This document shows, in pieces, positions 17,269 through 26,350 of a stretch of 49,725 nt of DNA (position 1 is the stretch's first letter; every line of letters begins with the position of its first letter). The notes under the pieces were generated by a model. The model did no database searches. It was given only the letters and a program-made list of their open reading frames with translations, and was not told where the DNA came from. A program made the position numbers and the translations under genes. This stretch comes from an uncultured eubacterium 1-6 (GTDB taxonomy: Bacteria > Bacillota > Clostridia > Lachnospirales > Lachnospiraceae), in the NCBI GenBank assembly GCA_903789595.1, contig CAIFEZ010000027.1, forward strand, positions 1 through 49,725, read 5' to 3'.

Positions 17269-18196
17269 GATAGCAAATCGCAAGGTCATCTGTGATGTAC
17301 TGATGGAAAAAGCGAAGACAGACAAAGACATTGTGGTACTGTGCAGCGATTCCAGAGGCTCCGCTTCGATGACACCATTCTTCGAGGCTTATCCCCGTCA
17401 GTCGGTGGAAGCGGGAATCGCGGAACAGGATCTGGTCGGGATCGCTGCCGGTCTTGCCAAAATGGGGAAAAAGCCATTCGCGGCATCTCCGGCATCCTTT
17501 CTGACGACGAGAAGCTATGAGCAGTGCAAGGTGGACTGCGCTTATTCAAATACGAATGTGAAGCTGATCGGTATCTCCGGAGGTGTAAGCTACGGAGCGC
17601 TCGGCATGAGCCACCATTCCGCACAGGATATCGCGGCGATGAGCGCCATTCCGAATATGCGCGTTTATCTTCCGAGCGACAGACATCAGACCCGGAAGCT
17701 GGTCGAGTCTCTTCTCCTCGATGACAAGTGCGCATATATCCGTGTGGGCCGTAATCCGGTAGAGGATGTCTACACAGAGGAGGATTGTCCGTTTACGATG
17801 GACCGCGCGACCTGGCTCAGGAAGGGAGACGATGTGGCGATCATCGCGTGCGGAGAAATGGTCCGTCCGGCGGCGGATGCGGCTGACATTCTGGAAAAAG
17901 AAGGAATTCATGCAACAGTGCTAGATATGTACTGCGTAAAGCCCCTGGATACTGAGGCGGTCATCAGGGCGGCAGAGAACGCGAAGGCGGTGATCTCGGT
18001 GGAGGAACATTCCCCGTTCGGAGGACTCGGTTCCATGGTCGCTCAGACGGTAGGAGAGAATTGCCCTCGAAAGACCGTCACAATGGCGCTTCCGGATGCT
18101 CCGGTGATCACAGGTACCTCGGCGCAGGTTTTTGAGTATTACGGACTTACGGGAGAGGGAATTGCGAAAAAAGCGCGGGAGCTGTTGAACAAATAA
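17261..18196 (+). CDS. Transketolase, C-terminal (pyrimidine-binding plus C-domain) subunit
   Basis: 311 residues. Shows E-A-G-I-A-E-Q-D (the Glu that activates TPP), the segment G-I-S-G-G-V-S-Y-G-A-L-G-M-S-H-H-S-A-Q-D, and a C-terminal domain with V-S-V-E-E-H-S-P-F-G-G-L-G. It starts inside the end of the N-subunit gene (ATGAATAAG at 17261), so the two chains are translationally coupled. The S-H-H-S-A-Q-D stretch resembles canonical transketolase T-H-H-x-I-E-D, in contrast to the second C-subunit at 41200. Partner of the preceding gene. Confidence 0.93.
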   Translation: MNKIANRKVICDVLMEKAKTDKDIVVLCSDSRGSASMTPFFEAYPRQSVEAGIAEQDLVGIAAGLAKMGKKPFAASPASFLTTRSYEQCKVDCAYSNTNVKLIGISGGVSYGALGMSHHSAQDIAAMSAIPNMRVYLPSDRHQTRKLVESLLLDDKCAYIRVGRNPVEDVYTEEDCPFTMDRATWLRKGDDVAIIACGEMVRPAADAADILEKEGIHATVLDMYCVKPLDTEAVIRAAENAKAVISVEEHSPFGGLGSMVAQTVGENCPRKTVTMALPDAPVITGTSAQVFEYYGLTGEGIAKKARELLNK

Positions 18197-18209
18197 TCGG
18201 AGTGCAGGT

Positions 18210-19691
18210 ATGAGCAGATATATACTCGCAGTCGATCAGAGTACACAGGGTACGAAGGGGCTGCTTTTTGATGAATCAGGAGAACTCACTGCGCGTGCGG
18301 ACCGGACGCACGCGCAGATTATTAATGAAAAAGGCTGGGTAGAGCACGATCCGGAGGAAATTTTCCGGAATACCTGTGAGGTATGTCGGGATGTTATCGC
18401 GAAAGCGGGAATTGCTCCGGAAGACATTGCCGCTTTCGGCATCTCGAACCAGAGAGAGACATCGGCCGCCTGGGATAAGGAGACGGGAAAGCCGGTGTGC
18501 AATGCGATCGTATGGCAGTGCGCGCGGGCGGAGGACATTTGTATCCGGCATGAAAAAAATGGAGAGGCGGACAGGATCCGGGAGAAGACCGGACTTCCGC
18601 TGTCTCCGTATTTTCCCGCCGCGAAGCTTCAGTGGATCATGGAGAACATTCCGGAGGCGGGCAGGCTTGCCCGGGAAGACAGACTTGCCGTAGGAACGAT
18701 TGACAGCTGGCTGGTATACAAGCTGACGGGAGGAGAAAGTCACAGGACCGACTACTCGAACGCGTCGAGAACGCAGCTGTTCAATCTGGAAACACTGAGC
18801 TGGGATGAGGAGCTGCTGAACATCTTCGGGATTCCGCAAAGCTCTCTGCCGGAGGTTGTCATGTCCGATTCTGTATTCGGAATGACGGATCTGAACGGAA
18901 TTCTTCCGAAGAAAATTCCGATCCGGGGCGTTCTCGGAGACAGCCATGCGGCGCTGTTCGGTCAGAACTGCCGGGAAAAGGGCGGAATCAAGGCGACCTA
19001 CGGCACCGGAAGCTCGGTGATGATGAATACCGGCGGCACAAGATACCGGAGCACCAGCGGACTGGTGACCTCGCTGGCATGGGGGATGCACGGCCGGGTG
19101 GACTATGTGCTGGAGGGAAATCTGAATTATACCGGGGCGTCCATCACGTGGCTGAAGGATCAGGTCGGGATGATTTCCTCTGCGTCGGAAACGGAAGAAC
19201 TTGCTGTCCTTGCGAATCCGGATGACCGCTCGTACTTTGTTCCGGCATTCACCGGGCTTGGCGCGCCGTACTGGGATCCGGAGGCGACCGGACTCCTCAC
19301 GGGAATCACAAGGATTACCGGGAAAAAAGAAATCGTCAAGGCGTGCGTCGAGAGCATCGCCTATCAGATCACGGATCTAATTGAGATTATGCGGAAGGAT
19401 ACCGGGAATCCGATACCGGATCTCCACGTGGACGGGGGCCCGACGGAAAACCGCTATCTGATGCAGTTCCAGGCTGATATCGCGGATATCTGTGTGCAGA
19501 TACCCGAACTGCAGGAGCTGTCCGGAATGGGAGCCGCCTATGCCGCGGGAATCGCTGTCGGCCTGTATGATGAGGAGACCATCTTTCGTCATATCCGCCT
19601 GACAGACTATACATGTAAGATGGAGGAAGCGGAAAGAGACCAGAAATATAAAGGATGGAAGGCTGCAATCCGGAAAACCCTGCTGCATTAG
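18210..19691 (+). CDS. FGGY-family carbohydrate kinase
   Basis: 493 residues. The ATPase fold begins I-L-A-V-D-Q-S-T-Q-G-T-K-G, with F-G-I-S-N-Q-R-E-T-S, A-I-V-W-Q-C, G-D-S-H-A-A-L-F-G, Y-G-T-G-S-S-V, and the C-terminal D-G-G-P-T-E-N-R-Y-L-M-Q-F-Q-A-D-I. The sequence is more glycerol-kinase-like than xylulokinase-like, yet it sits at the end of an isomerase-transketolase operon with no glycerol genes, so the likely substrate is the ketose made by the isomerase. Apulose, xylulose, ribulose or erythrulose are all conceivable. It lies 13 bases after the transketolase C-subunit. A strong terminator follows. Confidence 0.88.
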   Translation: MSRYILAVDQSTQGTKGLLFDESGELTARADRTHAQIINEKGWVEHDPEEIFRNTCEVCRDVIAKAGIAPEDIAAFGISNQRETSAAWDKETGKPVCNAIVWQCARAEDICIRHEKNGEADRIREKTGLPLSPYFPAAKLQWIMENIPEAGRLAREDRLAVGTIDSWLVYKLTGGESHRTDYSNASRTQLFNLETLSWDEELLNIFGIPQSSLPEVVMSDSVFGMTDLNGILPKKIPIRGVLGDSHAALFGQNCREKGGIKATYGTGSSVMMNTGGTRYRSTSGLVTSLAWGMHGRVDYVLEGNLNYTGASITWLKDQVGMISSASETEELAVLANPDDRSYFVPAFTGLGAPYWDPEATGLLTGITRITGKKEIVKACVESIAYQITDLIEIMRKDTGNPIPDLHVDGGPTENRYLMQFQADIADICVQIPELQELSGMGAAYAAGIAVGLYDEETIFRHIRLTDYTCKMEEAERDQKYKGWKAAIRKTLLH

Positions 19692-19817
19692 CGGCAGATA
19701 TATCGGATTATGAGATGCCTGAAAAAACAGCGGGTTCACTGACATTCTGATATTTGCATATCGGATGTGCCGGAGGTGTTGCGGAGCCTTGGCTTAGTCA
19801 GTGCCCGGATAAACAGA

Positions 19818-19861
19818 CAGTCCCGCAGACGCGTGCATTTTGTATGGCGTCTGCGGGACTG
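19818..19861. terminator. Bidirectional terminator between the FGGY kinase and the GH78 gene
   Basis: A 15-bp perfect stem CAGTCCCGCAGACGC (19818-19832) / GCGTCTGCGGGACTG (19847-19861) with a 14-base loop, between convergent genes. Flanking AAAC and TTCGTTT give modest U-tracts on both strands. Confidence 0.8.
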
Positions 19862-19866
19862 TTCGT

Positions 19867-22671
19867 TTACTCCACTTCGCGCAGCAGATGATCGATCTTT
19901 TCCTGCTCTTCATAGGGCAGATAGGTAAAAGGACCGTTCAGAGTCTGACGGAGAGTGAAGAGCTCTTTCTCGAAGGGAATGACCGGATACCGGGAATAAA
20001 AGTACTGATCAAGAATTGCCTTCGTTTTTGGATTTTCGTTCAATTCACTCATCAGGGAGTCGAGGCTGTAGACTTTACGGTAAGGCCTTGTGGGGCGGTA
20101 GGTGAAGGAGTAATTGCCGGAATGGACGATCATGGATACATTGCATCCGTCCTGCCGCATGGAGACAATTCCGTCCGTGCGGTCAGCGTATGGACAGAGA
20201 GCGCCGATGTCGGCATCCGGAAGCAGAAGCGTCGCTTCTGTGTTAAAGGGTACGGTAACTTCTATCGTAAGATTTCCGTTCTCCAGCCGGTAGCCGCTAC
20301 GGATCAGGCCCGAAGCGGAGCGCAGAGATCCTCCTGCCTGCGGAACGGAATAGTCCGGCTTCGGAGCAATGGTGAATCTGCGGAATCCCGCATTATCCTC
20401 ATCGGGATTGATTCCGAGCATATTGCGGAACATCCATTCCACGACGGAACCATAGGAATAGTGGTTCAGGGAATTCATCTCCGTACCGCTGATGCTTCCG
20501 TCGGGAAGAACAGAGTTCCAGCGTTCCCAGATGGTGGTGGCGCCCATGAGCACCTCATAAAGCCAGCCCGGGAAGCCTTTTTCCAGAAGGAGGTGATAGG
20601 CGCAGTCATTCAGTCCGTTGTCGGACAGGACACGCATCAGATAGGGCGTGCCGACAAAACCGGTTTCCAGGTGATAGCGGTTTCTCGCCAGCTTGTTCAG
20701 AAGTCCCCTGCGTGTCTTTTCCAGGGCGTAATCCGGTGTGAGGCCCATGTAGAGAACGACGACATAGGCGGTCATTGTATCTACAGCGAGCCGGCCGGAG
20801 GGAGAGAAATATTCCCGGATAAAGGCGTCACGGATCTCTTCGGCAAGCTGCTGATAGCAGGCTGCCTCTTTTTCATATCCCAGGATTTTTGCACTTTTCG
20901 CGACGATTCCTGTTGAATAATAGTAGTATGCGGATGAAATCAGAAACGGGTCGGTGGCGCCGTACACGCCTCCCGGCACATTTCCGTCGAGAGCGAGCCA
21001 GTCTCCGTAGTGGAAGCCGCTCTGCCAGAGGCGTCTGGAGCCGTGTGCGTCATCCTGGCGCTTCATATAATCCACCCAGGCGCGCATGCTGTCAAATTGT
21101 CTGCGCAGGATATTCCTGTCTCCATAGTGCAGGTAGACATTCCATGGGATGATTGTCGCAGCCTCACCCCATGCGGTGGAAATGGTGCCGGTATATCCTG
21201 CGGTAGGCACGACATCCGGAACGGCGCCGTTTAACTGGGATTGCTCGCAGGCCAGATCATAGCCAAATTTTGTGTAAAAGGCATAGGTGTCCATGTTGAA
21301 GCACGCGGTTCCGGAGAAGATTTGCGCGTCTCCTGTCCAGCCGTAGCGTTCATCTCTCTGCGGACAGTCGGTCGGAACATCGAGAAAATTACCGCGCATG
21401 CCCCATTTCGTGTTTTCAAAGAGCTTATTGACCAGAGGATTGGAGGTCTCAAAGGTGCTCAGGTCCTCCATCTCCGAATAGATGACAAGTCCGCGGAAGT
21501 CTTCCGGATCCGGCTCTCCCGGCCATCCTGTAATTTTGACATAGCGGAATCCGTAGAAGGTGAAGTGCTGTCTGACATCCCGCTCGATGCCGTCCGAGAT
21601 ATAGGTGAACGCAGCGAGGGCCGTCCTGAGATTATCCCGGTAAAAATTGCCGTTCTGAAGAATTTCTCCGAATTGGAAGTGTATGCTTGTTCCTGCCGGA
21701 GCATCACAGTGAAAGCGCAGCCATCCCACCATGTTCTGTCCCATATCCAGGACGGTTTCGCCTGCAGGTGTGTGGATCAGGGAGACGGGTTTCAGCTCTT
21801 TCTGGATCAGAATGCGCGGATCCAGGCGGGGCTGCAGCTTTCCCTTGTCGAGACGGATGATCTCGGTGTCCATAATTTCGCTGCGGTCAACGCCGGGTTC
21901 ATACACCTCGCCGGGATAGATGCCGCTGCGGGTCACAGGACTTTTGCGCGCCTTCCAGCCGGGATTCGTGCAGATGGTTTCGGAGGTGCCGTCCGTGTAG
22001 AACAGCTTCAGTTCCGCGATGCATGCCAGACGATCACCGTACAGCTCGTGATTCTTGCGAAGACCGTACCAGCCCTTATACCAGCCATCGCCCAGAAAAA
22101 TTTCGATGTGATTGTGTCCCTGGATGAGATCCGGAATAAGGGTCTGGTATGGAATCCACGCGTCATAGTCGCAGAAGCCGGGCATCAGACATTCGTCGCC
22201 CTGTTTTTTACCGTTGATGTATACCTCGTAGAGACCGAGACCGGTGAGATAGAGCCGGGCTTTTGCCAGGGGCTTTGTGATTTCGAAGTCATGAATAATA
22301 CTGACCTGAAGCTCCTTATCTGCGCATGGAGTGATCCAGTCCGCTGTCCAGGCGCCTGCTTTTGCGGTTTCAAACCAGGCTGTTTCACTCTCCGCGGAGT
22401 CGCCGTTATCCGCCTTTACGAAGACCTTCCAGTAATATCTTGTCTCCGGTTCCAATGAAACCGGAAGCTCATAAGCCGTGCTGCAGAGGTCCGGGCGGTC
22501 TCCGCTGTCGTGCAGGATCTGCGTGAAATCCGGATCGGCGGCAAGCACGACACGCGCAGAAGACTGCTTTTTCGCAGTCGTATCTTCAGCGACAAAGGAT
22601 ACCGTCGGGTGCTCCAGGCGATAGCCAAGCGGATTCACCAGATGGTTGACTTTCATATGTGTGATTTTCAT
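19867..22671 (-). CDS. Alpha-L-rhamnosidase (GH78), no signal peptide
   Basis: 934 residues. Inverting glycosidase releasing terminal alpha-L-rhamnose from plant glycosides or pectin side chains. The family block D-V-P-T-D-C-P-Q-R-D-E-R-Y-G-W-T-G-D-A-Q begins the (alpha/alpha)6 catalytic domain and includes the acidic catalytic residues; further on come T-T-I-W-E-R-W and L-N-H-Y-S-Y-G-S-V. N-terminal beta-sandwich domains precede it. The start at 22671 is chosen from the GGGAGG site upstream. No signal peptide, so it is probably cytoplasmic and acts on imported small glycosides. Its convergent position by an isomerase/kinase/transketolase operon suggests a shared plant-glycan diet, although no rhamnose pathway genes (rhaA/rhaB/rhaD) are here. 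Confidence 0.94.
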   Translation of the reverse strand: MKITHMKVNHLVNPLGYRLEHPTVSFVAEDTTAKKQSSARVVLAADPDFTQILHDSGDRPDLCSTAYELPVSLEPETRYYWKVFVKADNGDSAESETAWFETAKAGAWTADWITPCADKELQVSIIHDFEITKPLAKARLYLTGLGLYEVYINGKKQGDECLMPGFCDYDAWIPYQTLIPDLIQGHNHIEIFLGDGWYKGWYGLRKNHELYGDRLACIAELKLFYTDGTSETICTNPGWKARKSPVTRSGIYPGEVYEPGVDRSEIMDTEIIRLDKGKLQPRLDPRILIQKELKPVSLIHTPAGETVLDMGQNMVGWLRFHCDAPAGTSIHFQFGEILQNGNFYRDNLRTALAAFTYISDGIERDVRQHFTFYGFRYVKITGWPGEPDPEDFRGLVIYSEMEDLSTFETSNPLVNKLFENTKWGMRGNFLDVPTDCPQRDERYGWTGDAQIFSGTACFNMDTYAFYTKFGYDLACEQSQLNGAVPDVVPTAGYTGTISTAWGEAATIIPWNVYLHYGDRNILRRQFDSMRAWVDYMKRQDDAHGSRRLWQSGFHYGDWLALDGNVPGGVYGATDPFLISSAYYYYSTGIVAKSAKILGYEKEAACYQQLAEEIRDAFIREYFSPSGRLAVDTMTAYVVVLYMGLTPDYALEKTRRGLLNKLARNRYHLETGFVGTPYLMRVLSDNGLNDCAYHLLLEKGFPGWLYEVLMGATTIWERWNSVLPDGSISGTEMNSLNHYSYGSVVEWMFRNMLGINPDEDNAGFRRFTIAPKPDYSVPQAGGSLRSASGLIRSGYRLENGNLTIEVTVPFNTEATLLLPDADIGALCPYADRTDGIVSMRQDGCNVSMIVHSGNYSFTYRPTRPYRKVYSLDSLMSELNENPKTKAILDQYFYSRYPVIPFEKELFTLRQTLNGPFTYLPYEEQEKIDHLLREVE

Positions 22672-22791
22672 GATATCCTCCCAATACATTCATGAAGCAG
22701 GGTGTCTTCTGGTATACACAATCTCTTTTATCATAAGAAATATCCGGGCGGAACAACATGGAATTTATTGAAAAAATTGTAACTATTCAGT

Positions 22792-23039
22792 GTTACTGTT
22801 CATGCGCCACTAAAATGGCAAAGATTTTACAGCCCCTTTGCCGGAGCATTACTGGCTGTTTAAAGTTTTATCTGTGAATTGTTCATGAAGTGGATAGCGA
22901 GGACTGTTTGACGAAGGCGCTTGCGCCTGAGGAGTTCCGCAGCTTCATAAAATGAGGATAAAACTTTACTACAGCCAGTTTGCGAAGGGCAACAGGACTG
23001 TAAAATCCTTGCCGTATTGAGTTGGGTTTGAACAGTGAC
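22792..23039. repeat. 248-bp imperfect palindromic element (MITE/REP-like), copy 1
   Basis: Left arm starting GTTACTGTTC (22792) and right arm ending GAACAGTGAC (23039) are inverted copies over most of their length. Matching inner blocks include GGCAAAGATTTTACAG with its inverted partner CTGTAAAATCCTTGCC, ACTGGCTGT with ACAGCCAGT, and AAAGTTTTATC with GATAAAACTTT. The centre is a small perfect hairpin AGGCGC-tt-GCGCCT (22915-22928). No coding capacity. Related copies lie at 44376-44498 and, as a remnant, 24751-24791. It fills most of the 379-base gap between the GH78 start and the ASKHA gene. Confidence 0.75.
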
Positions 23040-23050
23040 TAATCAGCACC

Positions 23051-24637
23051 TCAATCCCGAGAATCTGCGCAGGGTACTGCGCTCTGCGTTTCGCTGCGGG
23101 CTGCCCTGTCCTGCAGCTTCTTCATGACGCTTGGGTACCTCCTTCCGTCCGTGTGCGGAAGCGCGGATGCGGCCTGCATCATTTCTACAAAATTGTCTAC
23201 TGCGCCGAACTGGACGTAGGACATGAGATCGAGAATGCGGTCGATATCCGTCAGCAGCGCCCTGTTCAGGAGGAGCATTGACGCACCCTCAAGAGAGGTA
23301 TTGCCGACGGGGCAGATGCGGTCGCGCTCCACGTCCGGATACATGCCGATGTCGATCGCGGATTCCTTGTGTATGTGAGCGCCGAAGGCGCCTGCCATAT
23401 AGAACCTGTCAATGTCCTCGAGACGGATTCCGGAGGCCTGCAGCATGTATTCGATCATAGTCGCCGCGGCAGCCTTTGTGCTGATGAATTCCCGGATGTC
23501 GTTCTGATAGAAATAGAGGCCGGGAGCATAGCAGACTGCGGCCTCCTCCATTCCGGTATCCGGGTTTTTCCGGATTGAGATGAGGCTGCTTTTCTCCGGT
23601 TGAAGAACGCCCTGAAGATTGATCCAGCCGTTCAGAAACAGCTCGGAGAGAAGATCCACGATGCCTGAGCCACAGATGCCGGCGGGGGCTTCCCCGCCGA
23701 TGGTTTTCAGATGAAATTCGCCGCCCGCAAGTGACACGCTTTCCACCGCGCCCGGTGCGGCACGCATTCCGGTGTGAACGACGCCGCCCTCCAGGGCAGG
23801 ACCCGCGGCTCCTGCGCCGCAGAGCAGGAAGCTGCTGTTTCCGACCGCAAGCTCTCCGTTTGTTCCGACATCGAAGAACAGAGAGATATTTTCTTCCTTA
23901 TAGATACCTGTCGCAAGAATGCCGCTGGTGATGTCTCCGCCCAGATAATTGGCCCTCCCCGGGATGCAGTATACATAGCCTGTGATCGGAAGATCCAGAT
24001 CGGAACCCCTAAGGAAGCCGGGCGCGTCGGATCGGACGGCGTAGGGCGTCTGGAAGATGCAGAAGGGATCAAGACCGATGAGGAAATGAATCATTGTCAT
24101 ATTGCCGGATACCACCATGGACAGATATTCCGACGGCGCGATTCCGGTTTTCTTGCGAAGCGCGGACATAAGCTCTGTCAGAGTCCTTATCGTGGCTTTC
24201 CGGATCTCGTCGAGATGCTCCGGGTTATCTTTTGCATAGAAGATGCGGGTGAGAATATCCTCTCCGAAGGCGATCTGCCGGTTATATTCGCTGACCTCTT
24301 CGATGGTTTCGCCGGTGGAGCAGTTCAGCAGACGCATATACACAGAGGTGCTTCCGAGGTCCACAGCGAGCCCGTAATGACTCTTCTCCGTGTCTCCCGC
24401 CTCCAGCATCAGAATCTCCCATATGGTTCCGTTCCATCCGAGAGAGGCCGTAACCCTCCAGCCGGCGTTGTCACAAAGAGGATAAAGCTGGCGCAGGGCA
24501 GCGGCAGAGAAGGATGCGGAAACACCCGCCGTTCGGAGCGCGTCCAGGATGCGTGTCTGGGAGGAACGGCTGTCCTCCTCCGATGGCGGATTCATTTTCA
24601 GTAAAATCTTACGGCTCAGACCTGATGTCGGTTTCAT
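23051..24637 (-). CDS. ASKHA-type ATPase related to corrinoid-protein reductive activators (RACo), lacking the Fe-S domain
   Basis: 528 residues. The nucleotide-binding start is V-D-L-G-S-T-S at 92-98, with F-D-V-G-T-N-G-E-L-A near 260, C-G-A-G-A-A-G-P-A-L-E-G-G, I-C-G-S-G-I-V-D and A-G-A-F-G-A-H-I. These blocks match the C-terminal domain of RACo proteins that use ATP to reduce inactive Co(II) corrinoid proteins. Typical RACo proteins begin with a [2Fe-2S] ferredoxin domain; here the first ~85 residues have only one Cys (C55) and no such motif. No corrinoid protein or methyltransferase gene is in the window, so its partner is unknown. The start has a GGAG site 9 bases upstream. The 418-base gap towards the next gene holds a repeat remnant and a promoter. 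Confidence 0.8.
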   Translation of the reverse strand: MKPTSGLSRKILLKMNPPSEEDSRSSQTRILDALRTAGVSASFSAAALRQLYPLCDNAGWRVTASLGWNGTIWEILMLEAGDTEKSHYGLAVDLGSTSVYMRLLNCSTGETIEEVSEYNRQIAFGEDILTRIFYAKDNPEHLDEIRKATIRTLTELMSALRKKTGIAPSEYLSMVVSGNMTMIHFLIGLDPFCIFQTPYAVRSDAPGFLRGSDLDLPITGYVYCIPGRANYLGGDITSGILATGIYKEENISLFFDVGTNGELAVGNSSFLLCGAGAAGPALEGGVVHTGMRAAPGAVESVSLAGGEFHLKTIGGEAPAGICGSGIVDLLSELFLNGWINLQGVLQPEKSSLISIRKNPDTGMEEAAVCYAPGLYFYQNDIREFISTKAAAATMIEYMLQASGIRLEDIDRFYMAGAFGAHIHKESAIDIGMYPDVERDRICPVGNTSLEGASMLLLNRALLTDIDRILDLMSYVQFGAVDNFVEMMQAASALPHTDGRRYPSVMKKLQDRAARSETQSAVPCADSRD

Positions 24638-24750
24638 ATCGTCTGTCTCCTTTCATCACGAAAGTGTTTTAGAGGTTATTATAACCCGAAGAATGCTTCT
24701 TCGCAAAAGGATTGAATCAAATAGCCGGTAAAGGTGTCGCCGGCGGCCTG

Positions 24751-24791
24751 CAGCCAGTCTGCGAAGAACAGCAGGGCGGTGAAGACTCTGC
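24751..24791. repeat. Remnant of the palindromic repeat family
   Basis: The stretch CAGCCAGTCTGCGAAG followed by AACAGCAGGGCGGTGAAGA aligns with the right arm of the 22792-23039 element (ACAGCCAGTTTGCGAAGGGCAACAGGACTG). Only this part is recognisable. Confidence 0.45.
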
Positions 24792-24925
24792 ATTTTCAAT
24801 ATATAGTGAAGAGTAATTTTTGAAGATCGTTCTGGTGTAAGTATTGTCTGGGGGAATGTGGGGCTTTGTGATTCCGGGAGAAAATTCCGTATACGCAGAC
24901 TTTACATTCATTTCACGCAGATGTA

Positions 24926-24954
24926 TTGACAGGAGTGCATTTTTCATATATTCT
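24926..24954 (+). promoter_or_regulatory. Sigma-70-type promoter for the YczE-like gene
   Basis: Perfect TTGACA at 24926-24931. The -10 is either TATTCT (24949-24954, 17-base spacer) or TATATT (24947-24952, 15-base spacer). It lies about 100 bases before the coding start. Confidence 0.6.
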
Positions 24955-25055
24955 TCAGCTGTCGTCCGCAGAGCACATCCGGGTCTGAAGTCCGGGAGCA
25001 CGCCTGTTTACAGGGGTTTTGAAGAGAAACAGGCAGAGGCGGACAGGGAAGGATT

Positions 25056-25805
25056 ATGAAAATGACAGAATTTCAGAGAAGGGTTGCGATGACGATTTCC
25101 GGGGTTCTGATCTCCGGATTCAGCGTGGGGATGTTTAATTTCTCCGGCTTCGGCATGGATCCCTTTCAGGTTTTTGCGCACGGCGTGTGGAATCTTACGC
25201 CGTTTCGATATGGCGTGGTCTACATGTTCCTGAATCTCGCGCTGCTTGTGGTTGATTTCCTGCTTGACAGGCACAAGGTGGGCATCGCCACCTTTATCAA
25301 TCTGTTTCTCCTTGGTTATATCGTTGAATTCTCGTCCTGGCTTTGGGACGCGCTTCTTCCGGATCCGACGCTTCCGGTGCGGGCAGGCTTCCTCATCATG
25401 GGTGTGGTGATCCTCTGTTTCGGTTCCTCCCTGTATTTTACGGGTGATCTGGGAGTATCTACCTATGATGCCATCGCGCTTGTCATCCATGAGAAAAAAG
25501 GACTTGATTTCCGTCCCGTACGGATCGCCATTGATCTTCTGTGCACCGCAGTAGGATTTGTGCTTGGCGCTACCGTCGGAATCGGCACGATTGTCACGGC
25601 ATTCTTTATGGGACCGCTGATCGGTTTTTTCAACCGGAAGATTGCGGGGCCTCTGCGGTATGGAAGAATGGAGACCATTGTTGACAGTAAGGGAAAGCGG
25701 CGAAATACTGAACCCGTTAATTTCATACAGAGAGAGTCGGGTGCCTTGAAAAAGGAGAATAGGGAAATAGGTGAAAGCCCTGTACGAACTCGTCATTGTA
25801 ACTGA
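25056..25805 (+). CDS. YczE/YitT-like integral membrane protein
   Basis: 249 residues with about five hydrophobic helices in the first ~210 and a basic, hydrophilic tail. The motif G-M-D-P-F-Q-V in the first loop, and G-D-L-G-V-S-T-Y-D-A-I later, are typical of the YczE/YyaS/YitT family of conserved membrane proteins. Their biochemical role is unknown; in Bacillus YczE is linked to a non-ribosomal peptide synthesis locus. The start could be 25056 or the second Met at 25062, which has better spacing from AGGGAAGGA. It stands alone, with a promoter at 24926-24954. The C-terminal ~35 residues look unlike the family and may be read-through into decayed sequence. Confidence 0.78.
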   Translation: MKMTEFQRRVAMTISGVLISGFSVGMFNFSGFGMDPFQVFAHGVWNLTPFRYGVVYMFLNLALLVVDFLLDRHKVGIATFINLFLLGYIVEFSSWLWDALLPDPTLPVRAGFLIMGVVILCFGSSLYFTGDLGVSTYDAIALVIHEKKGLDFRPVRIAIDLLCTAVGFVLGATVGIGTIVTAFFMGPLIGFFNRKIAGPLRYGRMETIVDSKGKRRNTEPVNFIQRESGALKKENREIGESPVRTRHCN

Positions 25806-25981
25806 AAAGCGCCGTCTTCAATATGCCACTGTCGACAGGAGTGTCAGGCGGGAAGGCGAAGCGGACATGAGATTCAGAAGTCAGGAGACCTGCCCGGTCG
25901 GATGATCGAATGAATAATATCATTCGCGCCACGAAAAACTGGCAGGATCAGAAAGCGGTAATATAAGTTCGAAGAACGAAG

Positions 25982-26021
25982 AAGGCTGTCTGTTGTCACG
26001 CTTGTGATAACAGGCAGCTTT
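25982..26021 (+). terminator. Stem-loop terminator ahead of the substrate-binding-protein remnant
   Basis: AAGGCTGTCTGTTGTCAC (25982-25999) pairs with GTGATAACAGGCAGCTTT (26004-26021) with one or two mismatches, followed by TTGGGTTT. The rest of the 314-base gap 25806-26119 shows no gene, only an AGGAGG ribosome site for the remnant at its end. Confidence 0.6.
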
Positions 26022-26119
26022 TGGGTTTATGCGAACAGATAATCTTATATTTCCTTTCCTATTGCAAAAGGCTAGGGCATCCCTGTATAGACATCATTAC
26101 TGCTTAGGAGGTTTTAACC

Positions 26120-26350
26120 ATGAAAAAGAAAACATTATCTGTTTTCTGTGCCGCGAGTACGAGCAGCACTTCCGGGAACCGGACGGAGTATCCGCTGACG
26201 GTCACCACCTGTGATTATTCCCAGAACCCGGTACAGGAGACCTATGACAAGGCACCGGAAAGGGTATGGGTGCAGAATCAGAACAACATCGAAATCATGC
26301 TGAAGCTTGGACTTGCGGATAAAATCGTCGGAGCGTGCGGCCCTTCATGA
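26120..26350 (+). pseudogene. Remnant of an iron/siderophore or cobalamin-type ABC transporter substrate-binding protein
   Basis: A good AGGAGG site precedes an ATG, and the 76-residue frame starts M-K-K-K-T-L-S-V-F like a lipoprotein signal but lacks the hydrophobic core and lipobox Cys, jumping straight to a Ser/Thr linker. The following P-L-T-V-T-T-C-D-Y-S-x-N-P and [27 protein letters not shown] match the first lobe of FecB/BtuF-type binding proteins. The sequence then runs directly into the 3' end of an oppositely oriented ABC exporter gene near 26335-26345. At least two deletions explain this: one in the signal peptide and one removing more than 200 codons plus any transporter genes beyond. 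Confidence 0.75.

Noticed and set aside
19840-22458. Long plus-strand frames opposite the GH78 gene
   Set aside because: They are antisense shadows of a well-conserved coding sequence with no family motifs and no ribosome sites.
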